DNA from: Sporosarcina sp. FSL K6-2383
GTDB taxonomy: Bacteria; Bacillota; Bacilli; Bacillales_A; Planococcaceae
NCBI RefSeq assembly: GCF_038618305.1
Contig: NZ_CP152017.1
Location: 124,001-188,000 of the forward strand
Direction of reading: 5' to 3'
Length of the DNA: 64,000 bases
The position numbers and the translations under genes were made by a program. Of the stretch, positions 1 through 7,737 are shown in pieces. Each line of letters begins with the position of its first letter. The stretch's first letter is position 1. Under the pieces are notes generated by a model. That model did no database searches and was not told the origin of the DNA. It was given only the letters and a program-made list of their open reading frames with translations.

Positions 1-65
1 CATAATATTCTTGTCCAGCTCTAACCCTTTTAATCAATGCAACTTTGTTGTTTTCGATAATAACG

Positions 66-126
66 GAAGAAGCTCGATTTCTCACACCTATTCACCTACT
101 TTCTTTCGATACTCCACCAACCAACA
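66..126. repeat. 61-bp direct repeat, copy 1 (GNAT 3' end)
   Basis: This stretch aligns gap-free with 924-984 (roughly 52 of 61 positions identical by eye). Both copies cover the last codons and stop of a GNAT gene plus bases just downstream. Together they bracket the HTH gene at 305-835. Confidence 0.65.
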
Positions 127-144
127 GGTAGCACCAGAATGGTT
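88..144 (-). pseudogene. GNAT acetyltransferase 3'-end remnant
   Basis: On the minus strand the last codons read HSGATCWLVEYRKKVGE followed by a stop, closely matching the C-terminus of the intact GNAT gene at 940-1500 (EYRDCWLMEYRKRVGGEV). The frame is closed a few codons upstream by a TAA, so this is only a fragment. The surrounding 61 bp (66-126) align without gaps to 924-984 with about nine mismatches by eye. It is either a decayed paralogue or a copy of the 3' end left by a duplication. Confidence 0.6.
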
Positions 145-232
145 ACTCCTTTATTTCTCCATAGGTTCACTAACCGAGTTAAAAGATAATTCTGAGTATA
201 ACTTTACAACTCCCCATACATATACTATAATA

Positions 233-290
233 TAGTTTAGTAAAGTATATTTTAGTAAATTTAATTTCAGTAAACTAAATTTTATTAAAA
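233..290 (+). promoter_or_regulatory. AT-rich iterated operator/promoter of the HTH gene
   Basis: Just upstream of the HTH gene the motif TTTAGTAAA occurs twice, followed by TTCAGTAAACTAAA. TAGTTTA (233-239) and TAAACTA (271-277) form an inverted pair. Such iterated half-sites directly before a DNA-binding protein gene suggest autoregulation; this is inference. Confidence 0.4.
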
Positions 291-304
291 AGGAGGAATT
301 TGAA

Positions 305-835
305 ATGGGACTGTTAGATGTCTATTTGCAAAAAAACGAAAAAAAACGCTACGATGTATTTAAGGAAACCGGGCTGAGCCAGCAAATGCTTTCAAATGTC
401 AACAAAAAAGAGGTAACGGGCTATTCCGTGAAAACTATCCAAGCCATTGCAAAAACAGTTGGGAAAAGTGAAGGAACCGTTTTAGAAGAACTATTAGGCC
501 TAGAAAAAGAAAATGCCTACTTTGAAGTATTCAATATAGAAGATTTATTGTTAGCCTTTAAAAATAAAGAAACCCATATTGTCATCAAAGGCGAATATAA
601 AAAAGAAATCGTTCCATTCGCCGAAGGGCAACTTCTCGAAATTGAAACGATGGGCACGGGGTTAGGTTCTGCTGGAATGGTAGCTGTTTTAGCTGAGATA
701 ATCCTACATGTCGCTACCTTTTTTAGCAACAAAGATGCTGATTACAGGAAAATCGAAAATCAAATTCGGAAGTACAGAATCAAAAAACTAAACGATGACG
801 AGCTACTTCTTTATTTACGTCAGTTAGATTATTAA
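305..835 (+). CDS. HTH-domain protein with hydrophobic C-terminal segment
   Basis: This 176-aa protein has an N-terminal helix-turn-helix region (about residues 14-62) with an XRE-like pattern, including LSQQMLSNVNKKEV. A Gly-rich hydrophobic stretch around residues 115-140 (MGTGLGSAGMVAVLAEIILHVATFF region) looks like a membrane helix, and a charged tail follows. The start is fixed by AAAAAGGAGG ending seven bases before ATG. I do not recognise a named family; it could be a membrane-tethered or phage/plasmid-type regulator. It stands alone, flanked by the GNAT 3'-end duplication and followed by a perfect 17-bp inverted repeat, so it may have arrived as a small insertion. Function is unknown. 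Confidence 0.7.
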   Translation: MGLLDVYLQKNEKKRYDVFKETGLSQQMLSNVNKKEVTGYSVKTIQAIAKTVGKSEGTVLEELLGLEKENAYFEVFNIEDLLLAFKNKETHIVIKGEYKKEIVPFAEGQLLEIETMGTGLGSAGMVAVLAEIILHVATFFSNKDADYRKIENQIRKYRIKKLNDDELLLYLRQLDY

Positions 836-852
836 GCACCACACACAATATC

Positions 853-899
853 GACGTATTCGTTTGCCAAGTGGATGTCTGCTGGCAAACGAATACGTC
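853..899. terminator. perfect 17-bp inverted repeat after the HTH gene
   Basis: GACGTATTCGTTTGCCA (853-869) and its exact reverse complement (883-899) flank a 13-nt loop. It lies 17 bp past the HTH stop. No clear T-run follows, so it may be a weak terminator or the end of a mobile segment. Confidence 0.5.
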
Positions 900-923
900 A
901 TACAATGATTTTCCTTACTCATA

Positions 924-984
924 GAAGAACCTCGATTTTTCACACCTCACCACCAACTCTTTTTCGATACTCCATCAACCAACA
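924..984. repeat. 61-bp direct repeat, copy 2 (GNAT 3' end)
   Basis: This is the second copy of the repeat described at 66-126. It is the authentic 3' end of the intact GNAT gene and includes its stop codon. Confidence 0.65.
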
Positions 985-1500
985 ATCCCGATATTCACCC
1001 TCATGCCACTCATTCGCCGGCAACAACTTCACTTTCTCAAACCCACACTTCTCATAACAGCGAATCGCACGTTCATTCCACGTTTGCGGATCCATCACAA
1101 CACAATCCGCACCTTTTTCATCCATTAAATACGCCACCATCGAGCGAACAAGCTGCGTTCCTACTCCTTTATCCCAATAGGCTGATTCTCCGATGAACTG
1201 ATCCATGCCATAAATCGATTCCATCACGTCTGCAAAGCCATATGTAATTCTTTCTCCTTCATCCACTTCATAAAACTGAATATAGCCAATTGGCTCACCA
1301 TCAAATTCAACCAGACACCGAGTAGCATCGTCCTCTTCTTCGAAAAACTTCTCTTCCACTTTCCTCACATCAAACGAGTTGTCCCTGCCTTCGTAATACT
1401 GAAGAATTTCAGGATCAGAAAGCCATTTGGCCAGAAGATATTTATCGTCTTCTTTCAATATGCGCACATATAATTTCTCAACTTTTATAATGGTAGTCAC
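940..1500 (-). CDS. GNAT N-acetyltransferase, AAC(6')-like
   Basis: The 186-aa protein has the GNAT fold: an N-terminal RILKEDDKYLLAKWLSDPEI strand-helix, the acetyl-CoA-binding region around residues 118-135 (GVGTQLVRSMVAYL), and the C-terminal NERAIRCYEKCGFEKV motif. The layout, including CLVEFDGEPIGYIQFYE, resembles the aminoglycoside 6'-N-acetyltransferase/AacA4 branch, but substrate cannot be decided from sequence. Its ATG overlaps the stop of the upstream VanW gene by 4 bp (ATGA), so the two are translationally coupled. Its 3' end is duplicated near base 100. Confidence 0.8.
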   Translation of the reverse strand: MTTIIKVEKLYVRILKEDDKYLLAKWLSDPEILQYYEGRDNSFDVRKVEEKFFEEEDDATRCLVEFDGEPIGYIQFYEVDEGERITYGFADVMESIYGMDQFIGESAYWDKGVGTQLVRSMVAYLMDEKGADCVVMDPQTWNERAIRCYEKCGFEKVKLLPANEWHEGEYRDCWLMEYRKRVGGEV

Positions 1501-2309
1501 TCCCCATAACTCAAAAATGGTTCATACATCGTAATCGCATGATTTTCTGTAATAAATTCATCATCAATCATTTCACCATTCATGTTATACACTTCTCTAT
1601 AAATCGAATTATGGCGCACATAGCCTCCCCATAATTCCAACGTAAAACTATGATCCTTTTCATACACTTTATACGTTCGATTTGCCGCCTTAGTGGTACG
1701 CCATTCACCAACAAGCGAAGTATTCGTCACATACACAACGAGCTGATAAGGCTCAGTCGTTTCGTTCTTTATTTGTAAATCTAAATAATTATAGGCACAT
1801 GTCGCACCACTGCCAAATGGCTGGTTACGCTTCGAATCTGGGAATACATCATAACTGTGGCGATAACGTTCCGTTACCGTCAAAGGCGTGTGAATCGTCA
1901 TCCAGTAAATCAGGTTCGACAGCTGGCACAATCCCCCACCAACGCCCGTCGTTACCTTGCCATAATGCAAAATCATGCCCTCGACATAGCCCTTCCGTTT
2001 CGTCGTATTGCCTATCAAACGCCAATAAGAAAAGGTTTCACCAGGTTGTAGCACGATGCCATTCAACCGTTTCACCGCAATCTTTAAATTGATGATTTTA
2101 TTCCTTTGCAATTCCATATCTACATCTTTCAACTCGCGAAGCAAAGGCGTTCGATGTTGAAACACAACATGACGCAACTGATCCTCCACTCGCTTTGTCG
2201 CATACTTCTTGCCATCTATGTACCATTCTGAATAGCGCTTTAAGCGATACGCTTTCTTCCCGAGAAATATGCGTAACTTACTCCGCTTTTTCGGTTGCAA
2301 TGAATTCAT
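1497..2309 (-). CDS. VanW family protein
   Basis: This approximately 270-aa protein has a VanW domain with the diagnostic sequence LQPGETFSYWRLIGNTTKRKGY, then GVGGGLCQLSNLIYW and RHSYDVFPDSKRNQPFGSG. VanW proteins occur in some vancomycin clusters and widely in Firmicutes, usually tied to cell-envelope functions, and their biochemistry is unresolved. No signal peptide is visible. ATG at 2309 is preferred because a GGGGG tract sits eight bases before it; the GTG at 2318 abuts that tract. The gene precedes and overlaps the GNAT gene; no van resistance genes are nearby, so this is not a resistance cluster. Confidence 0.85.
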   Translation of the reverse strand: MNSLQPKKRSKLRIFLGKKAYRLKRYSEWYIDGKKYATKRVEDQLRHVVFQHRTPLLRELKDVDMELQRNKIINLKIAVKRLNGIVLQPGETFSYWRLIGNTTKRKGYVEGMILHYGKVTTGVGGGLCQLSNLIYWMTIHTPLTVTERYRHSYDVFPDSKRNQPFGSGATCAYNYLDLQIKNETTEPYQLVVYVTNTSLVGEWRTTKAANRTYKVYEKDHSFTLELWGGYVRHNSIYREVYNMNGEMIDDEFITENHAITMYEPFLSYGE

Positions 2310-2502
2310 TCCTGACACCCCCTACTACCTATTCTCTTAATTAACCATATTTCCCTTTAAAGCCATTCAAAAACCAAATGTATTTCATCCATCATTTTCT
2401 GTAAGTTACCTTCTAATAAACGCGAGTCACCGAAATCACAACGACAGGTCATTCAAAACCACATACACTTTGGTTACAAAGAACTTAAGCGGAGGGATTG
2501 CA

Positions 2503-3222
2503 ATGAATATCATCAACGTCAACAACCTACAAAAAAAATATGGTAACAATCATGTTCTGAGAGGGCTGGACTTTCAAGCACAACAAGGCGAGATTATTGG
2601 GGTTATTGGAAAAAACGGGGTAGGCAAATCGACATTTCTTGAAATCCTTATGACGATTAAACAATACGATACAGGAAACGTCGCCCTGTTTGATAAAGAA
2701 ATTAAAGCACTCTCGATGAATCAACTAGAACAAATCCGACAACAAATTTCCGTCGTCCTGCAACCAACTCAGTTCTACAAAACGCTAAAGGTAGTCGAGT
2801 TGCTTAAATTATTCAAAGCCTATTACAAATCACCACTCGACATCAACACAATTATCGAGGACTTCAAATTGACGCCACATCGTAAAAAGTATTTCGATAA
2901 GCTTTCTGGTGGATGGAAGCAAATTGTCAGTCTAGCGATTGCCTTTTTATCACAACCAAAGCTATTGATTTTGGATGAACCAACGACCGGTTTAGATCCT
3001 CATATGCGTAACATCCTTTGGTCATACATTACCGATTACAACAAACGCACAGGCGGCACGGTCATATTAACGACACATAATATGGATGAAATCGAAATGT
3101 ACTGCGACAAAGTGATGCTCATCAATAACGGCATCAATGAAATCTACGACACGACAGAAGGCATTTTGGCATCGGGTTACAAATCAATTAATGAATTCTA
3201 TCTGACAAAGGTATCCATTTAA
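2503..3222 (+). CDS. ABC transporter ATP-binding protein
   Basis: The 239-aa ATPase has Walker A GVIGKNGVGKST (about residues 35-46), Q-loop VVLQPTQ, signature LSGGWKQ, Walker B LLILDEPTTGLD and the H-switch LTTHNMDE. The signature variant GGWKQ and the order match ABC-2 exporter ATPases (drug, antibiotic or Na+ efflux type). The ATG at 2503 is chosen because GCGGAGGG lies six bases upstream. The permease follows 13 bp later, then a LytTR/DUF3021 pair, so this is probably one regulated export locus. The substrate is unknown. Confidence 0.9.
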   Translation: MNIINVNNLQKKYGNNHVLRGLDFQAQQGEIIGVIGKNGVGKSTFLEILMTIKQYDTGNVALFDKEIKALSMNQLEQIRQQISVVLQPTQFYKTLKVVELLKLFKAYYKSPLDINTIIEDFKLTPHRKKYFDKLSGGWKQIVSLAIAFLSQPKLLILDEPTTGLDPHMRNILWSYITDYNKRTGGTVILTTHNMDEIEMYCDKVMLINNGINEIYDTTEGILASGYKSINEFYLTKVSI

Positions 3223-3235
3223 GGGGGAGAAAATT

Positions 3236-3979
3236 ATGTTAGCGACACAATTGAAATACGACCTACTTATGTTCTCAAGGGAATTATTCTACTTAGTCTT
3301 CACGATTATCGTTCCGCCAGTCACGTATCTTTTCATGGGGCAATTGTTCGGCAATCAGACATACGCCGGAAATTTAAGCTATGCAGAAACGTACACGCCG
3401 TCATTCATCTTGCTCATCACGTTCGGTGTCATCTTTTTCGCTTTCGGTTTCGATCAAGTGATGAATCGTACAACCGGTGTCGAAAAACGCATCAACCTAT
3501 CACCTGTACCAAAGAAAATGCTGCTACTATCAGCTATTTTGAAATCCATCATCATTACAAGCATCGGATTTTTCCTCGTTTACGCCATCGGGATGATCGC
3601 TTATGATCTAGCGTTCCAGCCAGTACGTTTTCTAAGTGCTTACGGATTTTTCATCATCCTGAATGCTGTATTGCTTGTCATTTCTTCGGCAATCTATTCT
3701 TTATTCAAAAGCATGAACGCAGCACTTGTCTTTTCCATCGTCATTTTCCAAGTCGTTATGTTTACGGGAGGCTTCGCGATGCCAATTGCTATGATGCCGA
3801 AATTCGTACAAATTATTGCTGACGTGAACCCCCTCTATCACATGAACAATCTCTTCATAGCGGTTTGGAATGGGCAACTGACGTTTGACAACAGTACACT
3901 CATCTCCACCGGTTACATTGCCGGTTTAGTTCTAGCCGCATTCATTATCATCCGTTTTACAAACAAAAGAAGAAGTTGA
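3236..3979 (+). CDS. ABC-2 type transporter permease
   Basis: The 247-aa membrane protein has about six hydrophobic helices and the ABC-2 architecture. It starts MLATQLKYDLLMFSRELFY, has a cytoplasmic MNRTTGVEKRINLSPVP loop near residue 77, and the typical late motif ADVNPLYHMNNLF. AAGGGGG precedes the ATG. It should form the membrane partner of the ATPase encoded directly upstream. The TTGACA at 3977-3982, overlapping its stop codon, has no correctly spaced -10 element. Confidence 0.88.
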   Translation: MLATQLKYDLLMFSRELFYLVFTIIVPPVTYLFMGQLFGNQTYAGNLSYAETYTPSFILLITFGVIFFAFGFDQVMNRTTGVEKRINLSPVPKKMLLLSAILKSIIITSIGFFLVYAIGMIAYDLAFQPVRFLSAYGFFIILNAVLLVISSAIYSLFKSMNAALVFSIVIFQVVMFTGGFAMPIAMMPKFVQIIADVNPLYHMNNLFIAVWNGQLTFDNSTLISTGYIAGLVLAAFIIIRFTNKRRS

Positions 3980-4039
3980 CAGACTACCCCCAAGACATTC
4001 GTAGATTAGTTGTATACTATTATCTAAGGGGGTCTTGCC

Positions 4040-4498
4040 ATGAAAGTGTCATTGAACATCGATAGTGATTATAAAGAAACAAAAGTGACAATCGAATCAC
4101 CCGAATTAGATCATTCCGTTCAGGAGGTTCTTGATTTTATAAAAGGAAGGGAAACGGAGTTCCTTGTCGGAAAAGACAGCGATATGCAGCATATCCTAAA
4201 GCCTGGTGACATCCACTATTTCCATACTGATAAAGACGGAGTTGTCGCCGTCACGGCCGACGGTTCTTTTAAATTAAAAGAAAAATTATACGAACTGGAG
4301 GAAATCCTCCCTGCCAATAAATTCGTCCGACTCTCTAAATCCGTCATCGCCAATCTCCATGAAATGAGTAGTTTTGAAGCGTCCTTCAACGGAACACTCT
4401 GCGTCTATTTTAAGTCGGGGGCAAAGGAATACGTTTCTCGCACATACGTCAATACCATTAAAGAATCATTGAAAATGAATAGGAGGAGGGGCGAATGA
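4040..4498 (+). CDS. LytTR-domain DNA-binding regulator
   Basis: This 152-aa protein has a LytTR DNA-binding domain in its C-terminal two thirds: IHYFHTDKDGVVAVTADGSFKLKEKL, then LPANKFVRLSKSVIANLHEM and KSGAKEYVSRTYVNTIKESL. There is no receiver domain. Stand-alone LytTR proteins paired with a small membrane protein form 'LytTR regulatory systems', where the membrane partner inhibits the regulator (established for HdrRM/BrsRM of streptococci). AAGGGGG precedes the ATG, and the gene overlaps the DUF3021 gene by 4 bp. Likely targets are its own operon and the ABC exporter upstream; this is inference. Confidence 0.88.
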   Translation: MKVSLNIDSDYKETKVTIESPELDHSVQEVLDFIKGRETEFLVGKDSDMQHILKPGDIHYFHTDKDGVVAVTADGSFKLKEKLYELEEILPANKFVRLSKSVIANLHEMSSFEASFNGTLCVYFKSGAKEYVSRTYVNTIKESLKMNRRRGE

Positions 4499-4905
4499 AG
4501 ACCTTTTTATTCAGAAGTATGATTGGCATTTTCTTTGGGGCATTTATCGCCGTCATCTTAACGAATTCCGTCGTTTATTTTGGCGAGCAGGACGTGTTAG
4601 ACGGACAATTATTCTTGAAAAACTCACTCGGTTCTATTTTCAGCGGATGGTTTTTCACAGTAAGCCCACTCTATTTTGAAAATACCAATTTGCGACTCTC
4701 TCAACAGACCGGGCTTCATTTTATAACAGTCGTTGTGCTGTATTTTATCCTAGCATTCGGCATTGGCTGGATTCCATTTACTCTGAAAAGCTTTTTGCTG
4801 ACACTAGGATTATTCATTGTCGTCTACTCTATTTTCTGGACTGCTTTTTATCTTTATTTCAGAAATCAGATGAAGAAATTGAACGCGGAACTTCAGGAGC
4901 TTTAA
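4495..4905 (+). CDS. DUF3021 family membrane protein
   Basis: The 136-aa protein has four predicted membrane helices (about residues 8-28, 42-58, 72-92 and 100-123) followed by a short charged tail. Size, topology and the 4-bp ATGA overlap with a LytTR gene identify it as the DUF3021 partner of such regulators. It is the probable membrane-bound inhibitor or sensor for the LytTR protein. A 20-bp perfect hairpin ends the operon. Confidence 0.82.
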   Translation: MKTFLFRSMIGIFFGAFIAVILTNSVVYFGEQDVLDGQLFLKNSLGSIFSGWFFTVSPLYFENTNLRLSQQTGLHFITVVVLYFILAFGIGWIPFTLKSFLLTLGLFIVVYSIFWTAFYLYFRNQMKKLNAELQEL

Positions 4906-4908
4906 CTT

Positions 4909-4954
4909 GATTCGATTGGTGGGGAATCAACCCAGATTCCCCACCAATCGAATC
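4909..4954. terminator. perfect 20-bp hairpin between convergent genes
   Basis: Arms 4909-4928 and 4935-4954 are exact reverse complements with a 6-nt loop (AACCCA). It lies between DUF3021 (plus) and lysE (minus) and runs into the last codons of the latter, so it probably stops both transcripts. Confidence 0.75.
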
Positions 4955-5547
4955 GCCAAATAGACGGCAATTCCCCAAACAACCAACGCAGAGCCTTTAT
5001 TCAACAACGCCATTAGCTTGCCACTGGAATCCAATTTCCCGAAATATCTGCCGGCAATCGCTAATCCAAGAAACCATAGCCACGAAACGATGATGGTCGT
5101 CAGCGTGAATGCCACTCTGACGTCTCCCGAATAATTTAGCGAACTCGATCCAATGACGCCAATCGTATCGAGAATAGCATGGGGATTCAATAAAGAAACA
5201 GACGCAGCAAAAATAATCTGCTTCTTCGCCGAAAACTGCTGTCCATCCACCTTCATCGCCCTCGCATCACTTTTCCATAACACAAAGCCGATATATACTA
5301 AAAATAAAATGCCGATACTAAAAATGATATTTTCCAACCAAGCAAATGTCAGCACTAGTAGCGACACACCCGACACTGCGGCCACAATTAAAATGGCATC
5401 ACAAATCCCCGCCGTCACCACAACAGGTAACGCTCGTACAAATGTCGGCTGCAACGCTCCCTGATTAAAAACAAAGACATTTTGTGCGCCCAACGGCACA
5501 ATGAGTCCAAATGCCAAAATGATGCCATGTAAAATTGCTTCCGTCAC
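4927..5547 (-). CDS. LysE/ArgO-type amino acid exporter
   Basis: The 206-aa protein has six hydrophobic helices and the LysE N-terminal signature FGLIVPLGAQNVFVFNQGAL near residues 14-33, plus the NPHAILDTIGVIG motif near residue 122. Those features mark the ArgO/LysE family, which exports basic amino acids such as arginine and lysine by proton-coupled transport. It is monocistronic. Its 3' end forms the right arm of the hairpin shared with the convergent operon. Upstream lies a three-unit 21-bp repeat array. Confidence 0.88.
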   Translation of the reverse strand: MTEAILHGIILAFGLIVPLGAQNVFVFNQGALQPTFVRALPVVVTAGICDAILIVAAVSGVSLLVLTFAWLENIIFSIGILFLVYIGFVLWKSDARAMKVDGQQFSAKKQIIFAASVSLLNPHAILDTIGVIGSSSLNYSGDVRVAFTLTTIIVSWLWFLGLAIAGRYFGKLDSSGKLMALLNKGSALVVWGIAVYLAIRLVGNLG

Positions 5548-5617
5548 ACACTCACCCCCATCTTCTATAATTCCCTATGAAGTTCACTTTTCCTTCATTA
5601 AAATCGTGATTTGGACT

Positions 5618-5680
5618 GCTATGCGGTAGTAAACACACCCTATCCGGTAGTATTCGCCTGCTATACGGTAGTAAGAAGCA
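5618..5680 (-). repeat. 21-bp period array A (three units)
   Basis: On the plus strand the core [GC]CTATnCGGTAGTA recurs at 5618, 5639 and 5660, exactly 21 bp apart. Read on the minus strand, the direction of both flanking genes, it encodes heptads YYRIAGE, YYRIGCV and YYRIAVQ without a stop. There is no convincing start or ribosome-binding site. It sits between the lysE start and the methyltransferase terminator. Confidence 0.7.
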
Positions 5681-5691
5681 TCCCAAAACAA

Positions 5692-5722
5692 AAGCCGCAC
5701 CTAGTCCTCCCAGGTACGGCTC
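5692..5722 (-). terminator. Rho-independent terminator after the rRNA methyltransferase
   Basis: On the minus strand, GCCGTACCT and AGGTGCGGC pair around a 9-nt loop and are followed by TTTTGTTTT. It lies just past the stop of the gene at 5730-6926. Confidence 0.8.
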
Positions 5723-5729
5723 CAATTTC

Positions 5730-6926
5730 TTATTTCAACTTCTGAATAACAACGACTTTTAAATAATTAAATTCCGGGAAGTCACGATTTGTGCGGAAAT
5801 CCCTCGGCAATGAGGATTCTTCAAGAATCTTGAACGAGGACCCCGCATCCTTGAATGCCTCTTCAATGAATGTCTTGAACTTCTTCATCCCAAAGCTCGC
5901 ATTATTCGTCGATGCCACAATGACACCATTTTTCTCCGTAATCGCAATGGCATCTTTCAGCAATGCTGGATAATCCTTTGCCGTGCTGAACGAATACTTC
6001 TTCGTACGCGCAAAGCTCGGTGGGTCCAAAATCACCAGGTCGAACTTTAATTCCTTGCGCTTCGCGTAACGGAAATATTCAAAGACATCCATCACTTTGA
6101 TATCCTGCTGCTCATAGTCAATACCGTTGACGCTGAACTGCTCAATCGTCTTCGCCAAACTACGCTTCGCTAAATCGACACTCGTCGTCTTCATCGCCCC
6201 GCCAAGTGCTGCCGCAACAGAAAACGCTCCCGTATATGAAAATGTATTCAGTACATTTTTGTCCTGTGCATACTTATCGCGAATCGCCTGACGCATATCA
6301 CGCTGATCCAAGAAAATACCCGTCATCGCGCCATCATTCAAATTAACCGCGAAATTCATGCCATTTTCCTTGACGATAATCGGGAAATCACCTTGCTCAC
6401 CACGGACAAAATCATCCTGCTCGATATATTCGCCCTTCGTATCAAAGCGTTTTTTCTCATAGATCCCTTTATACTCAACAATTTTATCCAGCACACTATA
6501 AACATGATGCTTCAGTGAATAAATTCCCTGGCTATACCAGCTCACCATATAATAACCGTCGAAGAAATCAATCGACAATCCACCAACGCCATCGCCTTCT
6601 CCGTTAAACACGCGAAATGCCGTCGTGTCTGGATCTGCAAAAAGCGCTTCTCGTCGTTCAAGTGCCTTTGCAATTTTTGATTCGAAGAAATCGAAGTCGA
6701 TTGCTTCCTCTTCTTTTTGTGTTAACACCCAGCCAATTCCTTTGTTTTGATTGCCATAATAGCCTTTCGCCACAAAACGACGGTCTCTGTCCACCAAACG
6801 AACAATCGCGCCTTCCTCTGTCAAAGCATGTGTATTAATAATCGCTTCCTTTAAAATTAACGGATAGCCTTTTTTCAAATCTGCTATATTTTTTGCATTC
6901 ACTTGTAAATCGATTGTTTTTGTCAT
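5730..6926 (-). CDS. Class I SAM-dependent rRNA methyltransferase, RlmI/YwbD-like
   Basis: The 398-aa protein starts with a PUA-like RNA-binding domain (about residues 1-90), followed by the RlmI-type domain and a Rossmann methyltransferase. Visible motifs are FLDQRDMR (about residue 226), VLNTFSYTGAFSVAAALGGA (SAM site), and LVILDPPSFARTKK (catalytic DPP loop). The family methylates a cytosine (m5C) of 23S rRNA in Escherichia coli; the exact target here is not proven. Length is normal for the family. It is probably monocistronic with its own terminator, and the ribosome-binding site before ATG is weak. Confidence 0.88.
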   Translation of the reverse strand: MTKTIDLQVNAKNIADLKKGYPLILKEAIINTHALTEEGAIVRLVDRDRRFVAKGYYGNQNKGIGWVLTQKEEEAIDFDFFESKIAKALERREALFADPDTTAFRVFNGEGDGVGGLSIDFFDGYYMVSWYSQGIYSLKHHVYSVLDKIVEYKGIYEKKRFDTKGEYIEQDDFVRGEQGDFPIIVKENGMNFAVNLNDGAMTGIFLDQRDMRQAIRDKYAQDKNVLNTFSYTGAFSVAAALGGAMKTTSVDLAKRSLAKTIEQFSVNGIDYEQQDIKVMDVFEYFRYAKRKELKFDLVILDPPSFARTKKYSFSTAKDYPALLKDAIAITEKNGVIVASTNNASFGMKKFKTFIEEAFKDAGSSFKILEESSLPRDFRTNRDFPEFNYLKVVVIQKLK

Positions 6927-6998
6927 TTCATCAGCCTACTTCATCTTTTTTCTTATTATCGCATGTTTCTACTGGAATTGCGAAATTGGCTAAGATTT

Positions 6999-7442
6999 TC
7001 ATGCTTCCTCACGTATCATCCGGGAATCCTTTCTTCTCCGAACAATCATCGCAATGGTCATGGAGATAGAATTAGCTGCTATAAACAATATACTTGCACT
7101 ATTATCCAACCTACCGTCCTTTATAGGCGCAAACACATCACTCCAAATCGCTTGCCCAATGACAAACAAACTAAACAGTGAAACGAAGCCAAACATCGGG
7201 ATATATAAGTAGGTGTTCTTGTCTTTTCTACTCATATACGCGCCATTCAAAATCGTCATCACCACCATATACGTCGATGGAATAGACATCAATACTAGCA
7301 TTTCTATCAATGGTTCTGCCCAGATATAATTCATTTTTATTAAACCATTCACAAAAATAAGTACTATCGTCAAAAAGAAAGCATGGTGACCATACCGATG
7401 CCTTTTCGCCACTTGAAACTCATCATAACGCTCCTGCTGCAT
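6999..7442 (-). CDS. Hypothetical four-helix membrane protein, XRE partner
   Basis: This approximately 147-aa protein has four hydrophobic helices (about residues 20-40, 46-66, 83-103 and 117-138) and charged termini. ATG at 7442 is chosen because GGGAGGG ends six bases before it; the two upstream ATGs overlap or touch that site. It begins two bases after the stop of a compact XRE regulator, an arrangement common for small XRE plus membrane protein pairs. No family name is recognised. Confidence 0.75.
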   Translation of the reverse strand: MQQERYDEFQVAKRHRYGHHAFFLTIVLIFVNGLIKMNYIWAEPLIEMLVLMSIPSTYMVVMTILNGAYMSRKDKNTYLYIPMFGFVSLFSLFVIGQAIWSDVFAPIKDGRLDNSASILFIAANSISMTIAMIVRRRKDSRMIREEA

Positions 7443-7444
7443 GC

Positions 7445-7642
7445 TCATCCCTCCCAAAATAACTCATCCAATGTTTTATCCAGCACTTTACACACCGCAA
7501 TACATAATTTCAACGAGGGATTGTATTCACCATTCTCAATCGCATTCATCGTCTGCCTCGTAATACCAATCGCCTCGGCAACATCTTTTTGTGATAGATC
7601 CTTCGCCGCCCGCGCAGCCTTGATTCGCAAATTTTTCGTCAT
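7445..7642 (-). CDS. Small XRE-family transcriptional regulator
   Basis: The 65-aa protein is a single HTH_3 domain: MTKNLRIKAARAAKDLSQ, recognition region VAEAIGITRQTMNAIENG, and the typical end LCIAVCKVLDKTLDELFW. It resembles the compact YozG/YgzD-type regulators of Bacillales. The ATG at 7642 has GGGAGG seven bases upstream, so the longer frame starting at 7708 is rejected. A near-palindrome overlaps its predicted -35 region, pointing to autoregulation of the two-gene operon. Confidence 0.88.
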   Translation of the reverse strand: MTKNLRIKAARAAKDLSQKDVAEAIGITRQTMNAIENGEYNPSLKLCIAVCKVLDKTLDELFWEG

Positions 7643-7663
7643 GGTAAACCTCCCATTAACCAA

Positions 7664-7705
7664 ATTATACAAGTAATCATCTCCTGATGTCGAATATATC
7701 CGACA
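7664..7705 (-). promoter_or_regulatory. Promoter and palindromic operator of the XRE operon
   Basis: On the minus strand TATAAT (7664-7669) lies 18 bp after TCGACA. The near-perfect palindrome TGTCGGATATATTCGACA (7688-7705; 16 of 18 positions symmetric) covers that -35. It is a plausible operator for the XRE protein. Confidence 0.55.
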
Positions 7706-7737
7706 CAATGTAAGTTATATCGTTCCTTTATTTCAAA

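Noticed and set aside
875..1057. Small plus-strand frame at the GNAT 3' end
   Set aside because: It is a shadow of the minus-strand GNAT gene; similarity to the frame at 11-235 only reflects the repeated DNA.
1497..2309. VanW gene as part of a vancomycin-resistance cluster
   Set aside because: No vanHAX-type ligase or regulator genes are nearby; VanW-domain proteins are common without resistance.
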